Assembly: GCA_016647705.1 (NCBI GenBank)
Contig: CM028334.1
Coordinates: 11,379,546 to 11,443,545 of the forward strand
Length of the DNA stretch: 64,000 bases
From: Eucommia ulmoides
Taxonomy: Eukaryota > Streptophyta > Magnoliopsida > Garryales > Eucommiaceae
Direction: 5' to 3'
Shown here piece by piece: positions 45,921 to 58,136 of this stretch. Below the pieces are notes generated by a model. The model worked only from the letters and a program-made list of their open reading frames with translations, was not told the origin of the DNA and did no database searches. Numbering within the stretch: the first letter of the stretch is position 1; every line of letters starts with the position of its first letter. Made by a program: the position numbers and the translations under genes.

Positions 45921-47451
45921 TTAGATATTGCACACATTGACTATAGCGCTACTAGGAGATTGTTGAATATAAACTTTATAGTTAATTCTATTTATTTATT
46001 TAGTTAATTTTTTTGTAATTACAATCTCAAATATTTATTAATAAAATGTGTTTTTGATATTATTCTTTATTATATCATATTGTTATTGAACATTTGAGAA
46101 TCAGTTTAAAATGTCTTCACTTTAATAATTTATTAAAAGGAAAGAGATCATCGACATTTTAATAACTTATATCTTAAGTGTTCCTACTCATGTAAAATTG
46201 TTGAATTAGGTCTTAACAATTCAATTAAACTAGCTTATGGGTATTTTATCTTTGAGAATGATAAATCTTAAGTCCAGTAGTGTGAGACACTAGAACAACC
46301 GTAATGGGACTTACTAAGTTATAGTAAGGATCTTAATATGATCATTCTTAATATTTTGCATCGTGATTTTGCTCAAAGTAAAAATAGAATATCGGGTTGT
46401 GATATTGTTTGTGATCTTTAGACTTGAAGTATTCGGTATTCATATAGATGAGTTCTTATACTTCGATAATACTAAGTGTTGTTTTCTAACCACAAAACTT
46501 TAAAGATATTTATTGAGTATAGTGCAACATATATATGATTGTTCGAGTATTCAAGATAAGATCTATCATTCTTAGTAAAAAGAGAAAAGTCTATTGTGAA
46601 TAGATAATGATTCAAATAAAAGACTTTGCCAGGACAATGTGACGATTGGGATGAGATTGTAATTATTATTACAAGTTGAATATTATATTAATCAAGTCCA
46701 TATGATCAAACTATAGGTATCTGACTATTATCCATACCCTACAGTTTCTTTTGAGATCACAAAGACATCAAGATTGAATAGCACAAAAATTACGACTTAA
46801 AAGATTCTCTAGGTAAAATTCCTATCATCTAGATAAAGATATGACATGTGGTAGACGCAACCACAGCTTGTGGGAATATCGTAAAGAAATAGTTTCTTTA
46901 CAGGTGAAAATTAGAATTCTTTCAATTTAAATTAATTAATTAATTAATTCTATTGTCTAAAATTTGATATGCACCTAACGGGGTCATACATAAATGGAAA
47001 AAGAAAGTTCGAATACTCTTTTAAAAGAATGGGTAGAATTATTGAATAGTTTTAACATAGGGAAAAAAAAGTCTAGGTTTTAAACTTACTATAAAAGCCC
47101 GCAAATTAAGGGGCACAATTGCTGCCCCTAGCATCAGATTTGGCTACCCCCTATGTCTCCTAAAACTACTTTTGGTTTTAATTTTAGCTATCTTCGAATT
47201 CTTTCTAGATCCAACCGTAGATTAATCGATTTAGAATACGATTCTTAGACAAGCAATAAATGCTAATCGGATGGAGTTTTTCATGTGGATATCGTTAGAA
47301 ATAGGATACTTGTGGCTATTTGGAGAGCTAAATCAAATCAGGCATTCAAATCAACCTACTAAGGGACTAGAACACACAGTTGAGGTACTAGATTTATTCG
47401 TTAGAATTGAATCTATTTATATTTTGTTTTTTTGTTATTATGGATTGGTTC
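45921..47451. other. AT-rich duplicated tail, copy B
   Basis: Matches 23116-24275 plus about 430 bases (46690-47110) missing from copy A. No gene was recognised. Confidence 0.5.
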
Positions 47452-49730
47452 GAAAACTAGAAAATACGAAAAAATAGAATGTGTTTAAAAAAATTATATT
47501 CGTTGCGCGAACCTACGTGTTGGAATATTTAATTTGATGATTTCATAATGGATTTAGTGATAATTTGATGGATTAAGTGATCACAAAAACTATATAGACA
47601 AAATTATATGCTTAAGTGCCTAAATGTCTCGATGAATGCATTTTATGTTCTTATGTTGTGTTGACTGATCCGATTTGTAAAGGAGATCCACCACAAGAAG
47701 CAAGGAAGGGTTGGAGAGTGCAATGAATTTGTTGAATCTTTGGTAATACATTCTTGTTATGATTACACATTGGTAACTCTCTACGATTGCACACAGAGTA
47801 TGTTTACATAAGTAATTCATATTAATCATCATTTCATGTTTAAGTGGAATAAAATTACGTATGATTATATTTATGTGGTATGATCATAGGTATTTGAATC
47901 GTGTTGAAAATTTATTTCATATAGAAAATATGCATTTCTGGTAGTCTCGAACGGCCAAAGTTATTGGGCGGTCGACCAAGTGAGGCAGTAAGGTGTGCAA
48001 ATAATAAAATCCTTTCGTTGGTCTACCATATGCAATGGTAAACCGACAAACTCCATCTGGGGTTAGAAACTTGACCGATGTGAAAATTTAGTCAATTCAC
48101 TTGACCAGAATGCGCATTGTTTCTCTCTTTTTTATCAGATTTTCATGCATTTTTTTCATGTTAATTGATTCCAAATAAATTCTAAGTACGTGTAAATGAT
48201 TTATGATTATTTTGGAATCGTTTTTAAAGTATTTTTAATTATGGTATAATTAATTAATTTTTTTGATATATTAATTAGTCCATCAGAATTCCAGCACATG
48301 TTCTGATACCTTTGAGATCGTTTTGACCAATTTGACTTACCTTAATATAGGACTACGTTTTTTCACTTGATTGAAATGAATCTACGGCTTTTTTATGACT
48401 AAATAAATTGAGTTATTTGAATTTGATAAGGCTAAGACAAGATTTTCTTTGGATCAAGTCAAAGGAAATTTTTGTAGAATCACAATCAAATTTTGTGATT
48501 GTTACGATCATCTGAAAAAATAACTCATTAAATATCACAAAAATTAGAAGAAAAATAATATATAAAATAAAACTCTCCAACTTATAAATATTGTTCTTAA
48601 ATTGTGAGAGAAAAACTTCTTGTGAAATCATTGGGCGTTCCTGAGGGAAATTGCTAGGTGATTTGCATTCTTGTAAATCAATCGTATTATGATCATCATC
48701 TCCCGATTCAAACTCGATTCTCATTGGTATATTCATCTAAATTAAATTTAGTGAGATTGTTCTATATTTGATTATGATTTATTTTTTATTTATTGGCATT
48801 ATATCTTTGTACGAAACCGAAATTGATCAGTGCTATAATTTGTGAAATCCTCTAAATTTTTAGTGATTGTTTTAATTAAAATCAAGCATGTTATTTCATC
48901 TATCAATTATTGAGTCTAAAAAAATTCAATTGTGCTTAAATTATTTGGATATATATTTTTTGAATTGTTTTCAATTCAAACTCGTTAAGCACTCGTATGT
49001 TATACAAGTGAGTTAGAAAATTCTTGAGAAAAATGGTTTGTTAAATCAAATTGATCTAGATCTGGAATATATATGAAATTAGCTTGAATTCTTGAATCAT
49101 AACTCTTGGGTATTATATTACATTAAATATTCGCTCTTATTCAAATTGAGCTCTTAAATTTTTCGATTCTTGACAATTTAAATAATTCACAATTCTGCAT
49201 CAATAATTATTCTCTTATCTTTAATTTTTTAATCATCTTAATAGATATAATTATTGATCAAGTTTCAAAAGAATAAGTATGAGCCAAAAAAAAAAAAAAA
49301 AAACAAGAAAATAAAAATCAGATTTGGAAAACCTGTGAAACCCTCATACATAAGTGTGTATTTTCTGGTTGTTTAATTATTTGTTTGTTCTTCCTTTTAA
49401 TCTTGTACTTAAAATTGTATACATATTGTATTGAGTGACATTGTATTGGTATTGAAACACTAGAGAGAGATTGATGTATTTCTATAGAGAGTCTTTAGAA
49501 GTTCCATCGTGCTTTGTGTTTTCGAATATAAAATCATTAGTTTGACTAAACCTGTTTACTCAACTAGGTGAATTATCTTGAGAGTTTTTATTATTTTAAT
49601 ATTATTGTATTCATAAGAAGAAAAATCATCAAGATGCTAAAATGAATTGAATTATCAAAAGACTTCATGGAACCAAAGTGCCTTTGTAGTGACGGCTTAA
49701 TCTCGCCATTGAAGAAGATATACTAAAAAT
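47452..49730. mobile_element. Probable copia LTR-like sequence, ends uncertain
   Basis: TGTTGGAATATTTAATTTG at 47518 looks like a copia LTR start. The block contains GCGGTCGACCAAG near 47968 and related GACC phrases to 48100, like the SIRE-like LTRs. No matching terminus or target duplication could be fixed. An A18 run lies at 49288-49305. No gene was recognised. Confidence 0.35.
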
Positions 49731-50110
49731 AGCAGATTGGGAAAATATACACTTTATTCTTCAACAAAGACCACATTACAATTGCCTAAATTTTCATTTT
49801 TCAACAAACAAACATTCAAAACTACCCGATTCCTGAGAGACAAGATGGAACCGAATTTAAAATTTCATTTCGGATTGCCATCTCCATTCTATTCCATTCT
49901 TGGATACCAAACATGGTCTTACTGTTGAACAAGTTGAATTTCATGTTGTTTACATACGGTTCATAATAAACGCGGTCTAATTGTTTGGCAACCATTCAAG
50001 GGCAATAAATGCAAGAAAGTGAAGCCTTAACCAAGCAAACTCTATGAGAAAACGAAAAATTAAAAAAATTAATGGTTTTGCTAATCTCTACCCTAATTAG
50101 GTGAAGAAGC
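49731..50110. other. Intergenic, downstream of the coiled-coil gene
   Basis: AT-rich with no coding match; the short open frame at 49737-49928 has no family resemblance. Confidence 0.35.
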
Positions 50111-50415
50111 CATTTGGTAACGCTTTTTTCAAATAGTTCTTAAGCAAAAAACAATAATAATTTTTAAAAGTAGCGCTTGTTTTGTACTTAAAAAATTATT
50201 TTTAGAAAAAAAGTAAAAACATGATTTTAAATACTTTTTTAAAAAGCAAAAAAATAGTAGTTTTTGTTTTTTAATTTTAAGATACAATCCCCACATTATT
50301 AAACACGCTTTCGGTGTTTTTTTTGGTTTTTTTTTGTGTCAAGTAAAGGTACTATTCTGTTAAATTAACATTTTGCTTTTAAAAAGAACTTAAAAAAACA
50401 TTACCAAACCATTAA
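50111..50415. mobile_element. MITE with TTTGGTAACG-type inverted ends
   Basis: The left part TTTGGTAACGCTTTTTTC and the right part AAAAAAACATTACCAAA are complementary with a few mismatches, and AGTTCTTAAG faces AAGAACTTAA. CCAT flanks both sides, too short to assign the superfamily firmly (hAT-like). The interior is A/T homopolymer-rich. Confidence 0.6.
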
Positions 50416-50512
50416 AATTTAAATTAAGAAAAATCTTATAGAGAAACATACCTCTAGGCTCTACCACACAATCACATTAGGAAAGCTTCATGTTCTTCGC
50501 CGACTTCGATTT

Positions 50513-53500
50513 TCAGGCTTCCTGGATCAGCCTGATTGTTGCAATAGCTTTCTTTTCCTGACAGCAGGATTTTCTCTGTTCTGTTTTTATCTTTGATCAT
50601 AAGAAGCAGCAAGATATTCAAAAAGTATAGTCAAAAATAAAATTTATCGTCTAGTGATGGAAGAAATCCTAAAATGAAAATCGTAATACCTGAGCTTCCA
50701 ACTCAGCTATTCTCTGTAAGGATATATGTTCAACACAGGCACGACGTTTGCACTCTTCTTCGAGCAATCCCGTAATTTGGTACCTTAATTCAGCCATTTC
50801 TTGAACTAGATCCTCTGCTTCTTCTTTTGCTTTTGATTTTTCCTCTCTCAGTTCTTCCTAACAACCATTCGTATAATTGCTTTAAGAAGTCGCATCATAA
50901 GTTATGATACGGTTTTAATAAATCAAACCCTGAATGAGCCAACTGGGTGGCGTTGGGTTAGTGTTTCAATTTCTGTTTTTTTTTTTTTTATGTTCAACTT
51001 GGAAGAGAAAACAGAAATATGCGAACCACAAAAATTTATGTTTTGTTCCCGAAAATTAAGTTCGAAAATCCAGGAACATAACAGAAACAGATTTCTTTGA
51101 TTCCTTTATTGATGTTTTTGTTCCAAGTTTTCAAGGAACAGAAACACAACTGGTTTTATATACATAGACCATGTTCAGTGGTCAATTGTGTTTCCATTGA
51201 TGACCAAAAGATATACCTTAAGCTGTGTCACAAGCAGCTCATATTCATGTATCTGATTTGACATTTTTACCGTTTCGTCCTTCAAATCAGCATCTGTTTC
51301 TCCTAGAACCACCAGTCTAGAAAGAAGAGGACCAAGAATGCTGCCACAAATCCTTCCCCGAAAAAAGGGGGAAAAAAGCACAAATGTTACTAGGACATAA
51401 ATGCTTTTATATACACATACCAATATCAAATTCAAGAGAAAAAAAACAGGTTATTACTCAAGAAAAAATAAGCCAACCATAAAAACTTCAACCACTGAAT
51501 TAAGATTTTTCCTTTTTTGTGGGGGGTGGGGGGGGTGCTAAGAATTAAGATTTATTATCCGGATAAGAATTCTCAAGTTACTGATTTTAAAAGAAGTTGA
51601 GAATCGAAAGTAGCTCCTCATATCACTAAACTAGGAAAGTTAGTGAATGATGATTGGTACTTGGTAGTTCTAATAAGTTTCGGCTTTGACACAGAAATAT
51701 AAAAGATTTCTACAAATAATTTCCAATTCCCATGTAATTGTATATAATATATAAAGGGACAGCTCAGTGCATGAAGGCTCCCGCCATTGCAGGGTCTGGA
51801 GAGGACTCCAAGCCAAGCCGGATCCCTATTCATTACTAAATAATGCATAAGCTTCACATAGACGGCTCAATTCTTTTGCAGCATTAATTGAAACATACCT
51901 TGTATCTTCCTCAAGTTCATTTGAGAACGGCTTAGCAGCAGTGTTTCCTATCCATTGCTGAAATTTCTCTTCCATATTTTTGCAAAATGCTATGGCATTC
52001 GCTTCAGATTTCTCGAGTTTCTTAATTCGTTTTCTATTTTCCTCATCTAAGTACTCAATAACCTTCTGTGCCTCCTGAAATTGAAGCTCATAATCTCTGA
52101 TCAACTCCTTCATTCTAGAATTTTCTTGAGAAGTTTCTTCCTGGAGTTTCTTAGCTTCAAAACAACGCTGCTCCAAGGTCATCAATTCAAGCTTCAAACT
52201 TTCTATTTCGCATTGATATTCCAACCCAATAGAAAATTTCAACTCCTCTAGTTTCTCAACACATGAAGTTGAAGTCTCAAGTTCCTCTTCCTTCCTCTCC
52301 AATTCCTCAATCAAGAACAACCGCTCTGAATCGGACGCCTCCAATTGCTCCCTTAAACTATCAACAGTGTCCTCCAGAATTTGCATTTGTGCAAGTTTCA
52401 ACTCCAGACTGCTTACATGGTCAACCAGACAGTTTACACGAGTGTTCTTAGCCTTCAGTTGATCCTGCAGATAATCTGTGGAGGAATGTGGAAATCCATT
52501 AAGCCAAATTAAAAATCTCATATAAAATTTTAACGGTTAACCAATCAACAAACTGCTACATTAATAACTAAATGTATAGCTAAAAAACATGGTTCCATTG
52601 GAAGGTTAAAATTCTATACTCCAAGCTTCACTAAGGGAAATTGAGATGGAACACAATTATGAGTGACAAACTTAATATTATGCAGCCTAGCCGATGGAAA
52701 GCGCTTACTGAGGCCAACATGATGGTAGCTCAGAGAATATTCAGCATGTGCTACTGCAGTTAGCAGCATGACTCACCAAGGATCGTGCTAAATATTATGA
52801 GAAGTGAATTAATGAGTTAATGTGATAAAAAAAAATTGAATAAAAAAAAAAAAAACAAAGAACTAAATATGTTCGAGTGTAACAACCATGGAAATCATAC
52901 CTATTTCTTGTGAGCAATTACTCAGCTCTCTTTTCAAATCCTGGATTCTTTTCTTGTCTTCCATGTGTGCTTCAGACAATGTCTTGACATGCAATTCCAG
53001 TCCCTGTATCAACAAAGTCTCAAAGATTTTTCTCTAGAAACCTCCTCATGGGCATGCATCGAAAACCAAATCCAAAAAAAAATTTGAAAGAAGCCAAGGT
53101 AAAATGACAACTGCTCTGCACCTTACAAAAATGTTCTATGTATTTATAAAAAATAAAAAGGAATGGCAAATCATTGATATTTGTTTAAATGAGCTAAGCA
53201 GGAAAAAAACAAAAAGAAATTGATAGATGATATCGACTGCTCAAGAAGAGAATGATTAATTCCTCTCATGAGGGAGGCTAAATAAAGATAAGAAAAATTA
53301 AAAGCTTTTGCGCCCCATGGCACTTTAGGTTGTTTGCTATTTACCTTCATGTACTTTAAAATGCAGCACATAACCTCCTTCAATTTTGCCTGAAGTGCAA
53401 AACTGATGGAACTGATGGAATCGATTAACTTTGATATAATTTGCTGAACACACCTCTAGAAACTGGTGACGGGTCAAAATTTAAAACATGGTTGACAAAA

Positions 53501-54285
53501 AGTACCTTTGTCTTTGTTAACAGACTTCAAAAAGTTACCGAAGATAAAATTAAACACAATATAAAAACTGGAAGTCAAATCAGAATAGAAATCACAATCT
53601 TATTTCCTGTTGTTAGAACGATATGAAGAGAAAAGAGGAATCAGATAACGTATAATCATGATAGAAATCACAGATCTATTTCCTGTTTAGAACGATATGA
53701 AGAGAAAAGAGAAGGGGTCAGATAACATAAGTGTGAAACAATGGTCATAATTGTTTTAACATTTCCAATTTTCATTCATTGAGACTCGTTTCCGCACGTG
53801 CATGTATATATTCAAATCGATTTCATATTAGCAGATGTTTAGCACCATTAATTTTTTCATTACTTTTCCAGTCTTTTTTTTTTTTTTTTTTTTTGGCTCT
53901 ACACCATGTAACCATTTTGTGGATTCTCATCCTCACCATCTGAACTCTGTTGATTATTTCAATGAAGGGTGGTAGGACTTATACATGTTAGTTGTGCGCT
54001 AGTTTTAAAGAGGAGAGACGAAAAAAAAAAATGACCTAAAGTAAAAGGGAACAAAATTATGATTGTCTGTTTAAATTTTTTACCAATTTATCCAAAGAAT
54101 ATCAGCACTCCTAATTCTAAACCGTTAACATGAAAGTTGAAAGTGAAATTCCATCGCCTAACTGCAAATGACGTCAAAGCCTTCAACTCATCTGATAGAA
54201 TCAAATTTCAAGGTACCTTTAGTAAATATCAAACACAACAGCACAAGTAGAATCATGAAGAAGAAGAAATATCAAACACAACAGC

Positions 54286-54319
<34 letters not shown>

Positions 54320-55178
54320 GGAGTGCCACACATGCCACACAGAGGACTTCAAATAACTACAGCTTTTGTTCAGCTAGAATTGGAAAGGAAATTACCCGAA
54401 TTAAGAAGAAGAAGAAGAGTGCCACACATGCCACACAGAGGACTTCAAATAACTACAGTTTTTGTTCAGCTAGAATTGGAAAGGAAATTACCCGAATTAA
54501 TTCAAAGCTCTGAGACTGTGTATCCCTCAACGCATCCTTTTCTTTCCTTAGCTACATTTGGAAACAACAATAGACACGTCGATTTGTATGAAGATTACCA
54601 AAGAAAAATGAATAAACTCCTAATGATAAAGTAAGTATGCAACAGAGCTGAAGCTAAGCCACCTTATATTGACCAATGCAAATAAAATTCCTAAAAATTC
54701 GTAGACATAAAACCATAGTTACTGAAATTGATATGGTGATTATGCAGTGTAATTTAATGGGCAAAAATAGTTGGCCTAAGTTCATTTCTAACCATGACAT
54801 TTTATTTTATATATTTGTATAAGGAAATTCATCCTTTCTAGAAGTTACTAATTCATTAGACTGAACATTTAAAGCACAAAAAAGTCCACACAATTTAGAG
54901 CAGTTGTGACATGGAAGAATAGTTATTTCAAGCCGCCATTCATTGAATTACGAGTTCCAAAAAATAAATATGTAGGGAACATACATTTTTATTAACTACA
55001 ACGTGCAACAAATAGCTGAAAACAGAAGATAATATTCACCCTTGGTTCTATTGTTTAGAAAAGATCCATATGAAAACGACAAATCCAAATTGGATAGGAA
55101 CCTCACCGCTCTACATCTTGTTTTAATCTCCTCAATGTCAAACGATCGGTCACTACCATTGACAGATTGACCAGACAT
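50513..55178 (-). CDS. Coiled-coil protein, 8 coding exons (myosin-heavy-chain-related type)
   Basis: Coding exons on the minus strand, in order: 55107-55178, 54492-54551, 53345-53389, 52901-53003, 51899-52475, 51217-51316, 50690-50857, 50513-50590. All introns are GT-AG and phases agree, giving 400 codons with no stop. The protein starts MSGQSVNGSDRSFDIEEI and is mainly heptad-rich: LKRELSNC, LEDTVDSLREQLEAS, LFLIEELERKEEELE, then a K/E-rich stretch ending FQQWIG, EELREEKSKAKEEAE and a basic tail (KKAIATIRLIQEA). No catalytic motif, signal peptide or membrane span is visible. Such plant proteins are usually named 'myosin heavy chain-related' or described only as coiled-coil; the function is not known from sequence. 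ATG at 55178 directly follows an acceptor-like CCGTAG, so the 5' UTR is probably spliced (donor near 55730). Exon 2 is the least certain: it uses acceptor AAATGTAG and gives LRKEKDALRDTQSQSFELIR. Confidence 0.87.
50950..51165. mobile_element. Possible MITE in intron 6 of the coiled-coil gene
   Basis: GGCGTTGGGTTAGTGTTTC on the left resembles the Harbinger-type MITE end at 6593, and AACAGAAACACAAC on the right is partly complementary to it. Ends and target duplication are unclear. Confidence 0.3.
54279..54319. repeat. CAA/ACA microsatellite in intron 2 of the coiled-coil gene
   Basis: About 13 tandem AAC units, in the intron next to the 96-bp duplication. Confidence 0.9.
54323..54500. repeat. 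96-bp tandem duplication spanning an exon-intron border
   Basis: Units start GTGCCACACATGCCACACAG at 54323 and 54419. The right unit includes the last eight bases of exon 2 of the coiled-coil gene and its donor GTAATTT (minus strand). The left unit therefore carries a second copy of that donor, at about 54395. Confidence 0.87.
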
Positions 55179-55850
55179 CTACGGAAGAGCATATATATTA
55201 TCAGAAAAATCAAAAGAATATAGCTAGCAATCGTAGACAAGAAAGTTAAGTAGGAATCATCAGTGGGTTATTATAAGAAACAAGACATTTTTTATGTTAA
55301 TTTTTGCCTAATTCAACATTAATGGAATTGCCTATTAGTGGTTAAAATTGGGTTTGCATTCAAGCCTGAGAAATTATAATTCTGCCACAATTTACAAGCA
55401 ATAAGAACACATGGGGGTCGATTTTTTTCCCTTTTTACACAGAAGTAAACTGAAATTAACTCTTGTAAACCCTAAAAATTTGACATGAATCACCTGAAGC
55501 TGTGGGCATCGCACTCGCCCAATCTATCAAACGAAGATGAACCAATCCAGCGATACAAAAATTCAGCAATTCAACAAGTTAAAAATACTTTCCATGCCGA
55601 AACTCAATTATCTTTTACGCCTAACCTTAATTTCTCTAATTCATGCATTCATATCGAATTATTCCACTAATTCATACATTCATACAGCAACAAATTAGTA
55701 CAAGAAGAGAGAGAACGAGTCAGAAGTACCGATTTCCTAGGGTTTGCTTTCGATGATTTCAGGAAAAGATGATCCAGAGGCTGAGAATCTGATGATTTGA
55801 GCTTGAGAGTATGATGAAAATGTTTAATTATGGGTTTTAGGCAGAAATTT
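55179..55850 (-). other. Probable 5' UTR, its intron and promoter of the coiled-coil gene
   Basis: Minus strand: a likely non-coding exon from about 55840 to 55730, ending AGGAAATCG before the donor GTACTTCTG, and an intron 55179-55729 ending CCGTAG at the start codon. AAACCCTAGG occurs in this exon, a phrase common in plant 5' leaders. The start of transcription is not readable. Confidence 0.4.
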
Positions 55851-56376
55851 GGCCCCGTTCCCAAAGAAACCTAACCAAACTCAAAAATTCTGAATTTAAT
55901 TTTTGAAAATGTAATTAACAAATACAAAAGTCAACTCAACCTAAAAAAATAAAAATTAATTCTCAAAATATTAAGAAAATGAGAAAAAAAAAAACAAAAC
56001 TTTGTGCTCAAAAAACTCAACCCAACCCTCTCAACTTCGGCCACCGTCCGACGACCACCCACCGTCGCCGGGCGCCGCGGTCATCCGCCGCCGCCGTCTG
56101 GCGACCGTCGCCGGCAACTTTCGGCATCTGTCGCCGTCCGGCCGGCCACCATAGGCCGCCGTCCGCAGCCACCAAACACAAAAACAAAATCTCAAAAGAA
56201 AAAAATAGTTTTAGAATAAAATCGTTACCAAACACGATTATATTCTCAACACAAAACAAAAATTGTCGTTACCAAACGCAATTATGTTCTCCAAATTCTC
56301 AACTCAACCCAATCAAATCCAACTCAACTCATCTCAGTTGGATTCAGAAAAGTGGGAATACTAACTAAACGCCACC
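55851..56376. mobile_element. PIF/Harbinger-like MITE, degraded left end
   Basis: The left end GGCCCCGTTCCCAAAG lacks the middle of the inverted repeat; the right end CTAACTAAACGCCACC is good. It has the same layout as 6593-7226: subterminal TTTTGTGTTG-type repeats around a CCG-rich core (56040-56175). It lies immediately upstream of the coiled-coil gene's likely start. Confidence 0.75.
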
Positions 56377-57840
56377 TTGATGTATAACTACCATTTGAAT
56401 TGTTTTCGGGTTTTATCTTAAAACGGGTCGACTTGATTCACACGAGAATCGGGTGCCGGGTGGTGTCAATTTGATTTTTGAAATTTTAAGCCCCGTTTAA
56501 TTTTCTCAATTCAGTCCTTAAACTTTAGATTTTGTCTCAGATTGACTTTCTACTTTACTTATACCATTTTTTTTTTCTTAATTTTTTTTTCCTTTTTTCA
56601 TCTTTTGAAATTTTTAAAACAGAAATATAAAATCAAATTTTATGAAAAGTAATTTTTTAGAGAACAAAAATAAAAATAAAAATATTAACCAAACGTGGCA
56701 ATTTTAAACTATTAAAAAATCAATAGTTAATAAATTTGGTACTTAATAATTTTTAAAAAATTTAAAACGACGGTAAGTGGAAGATTTTAATAATAAAACT
56801 AAATTAATAAAAAAATCTCAAAATAAATAACTATATTAGTGTTACTCGTATAAGTTTATGGAAATATTAATATTTCAATTAAAATTGTCTCACTAATGGC
56901 CGCGGAATCTCAACCACCGGCACTCACCAAAACTCCGGTCAACAATCTTTTTTAAATTATTTTTAGTTACATTCAACTATTTTTTAGTAACATTTTTTTA
57001 ACATACATTTTAGTCATAATTTTTTAATCACATTCAACTAATTTCTTGTCTGTCGTCGAAAAATTATATGAATGTAACTAAAAATATACTACAGTGTAAC
57101 TAAAAATACAATTCAAAATATAAATAAAAAATACATTAAAAAATAGTTATATGTAATTGAAAAATACACTAAAAAATAGTCACATGTAACCAAGAAAAAT
57201 TCTGACAGCTAATGGCTGGACTTTGGTGACCCAAGTCCAGAAGTTCGACAATGGGTGGCGCTGGTAGAAAACGATGCAAATCGTTGCATCTTAATTGAAA
57301 ACATTTTATTGAAGATATAATGGAGCATCAATCATAGGATTATAGCACAACTTAAAATATAATTGAAAAATTTATACTTAAATTGAAAAAGATATCTTTG
57401 TTGTCACTTTGATCACTTTCTTAGCTTGGTGGTAAGTTTAAGAACTAACTTCACACTGCAAAAATAGAAATCCCTTTCTTTGGAACTCCCTCTCCCTCTC
57501 CCTCTCCCTCCCTTCAACTAAGCATTCTACCATATAATTGTATCATATCTAACCATTCATATTTTACATCATCCAGCTTACTTCTCCATCTTTTTGTAAA
57601 AAGAAAAAAAAAAGAAAAAAAATCTCTACTCTTGCTTACCTCTCTTTCCAAGCTTGTGATCATGTAGAATATTTCATGGAAATAAGGAACAAATAGTTAT
57701 TTTTAGCTTAATCATAATTTTATTTTTATTTTTTTAAATATGAGTGAAAAATAGTTAATGGTCGCAATTTATCACGTGATTTGTTGTGTGGTTTACCACA
57801 TTAAACCTAATTTGAATATGATACAGTACGTAAAAATAAT
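56377..57840. other. Intergenic with fold-back-like repeats
   Basis: 56940-57190 is filled with degenerate GTTACAT/ATGTAAC phrases between CTTTTTTA-rich DNA, which can pair with each other, suggesting a small AT-rich transposon. A CCCTCT microsatellite lies at 57487-57513. No gene was recognised. Confidence 0.4.
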
Positions 57841-58136
57841 TGTTGACCCAATGAGCTACCCAAGAGAGGGAGTGAATTAGGTAGTATTAAAAATTATCAA
57901 ATAATAACACTTCAAAATTCAAACAATTGATTTTATCCTAAAATTAATTATTATCTTTATAGGAACGGATATATGTTATCAACTAGATGCATACTCAAAT
58001 AACATAATATAAACAATATAAATAATGCAGCACACAGAAATTTATACTGGTTCACCAAGCTACTCTTGACTAATTCAGTCCCCCAAGCTCCGTGGAAAGT
58101 CGCATCCACTAAATTTAAGATTCCTTTAAAGGTAGG

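Larger units (their letters stand above)
35438..47451. repeat. Segmental duplication, copy B (CHX block)
   Basis: The partner of 8138-24275 in the same orientation. It starts AACTTTAAGGTGTTATATG and ends TTATGGATTGG. Removing the insertions unique to each copy leaves about 6-7 kb in both. The two blocks are separated by about 11 kb of transposon DNA. Confidence 0.93.

Noticed and set aside
54323-54634. 103-codon plus-strand ORF with an internal repeated peptide
   Set aside because: The repeat is the 96-bp DNA duplication in an intron of the minus-strand gene; 96 is divisible by three, so the frame stays open by chance.
53345-55106. Joining exon 1 of the coiled-coil gene directly to the exon at 53345
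   Set aside because: It is phase-compatible, but the 60-base exon at 54492-54551 has good borders and adds heptad-rich sequence; the shorter form remains a possible splice variant.
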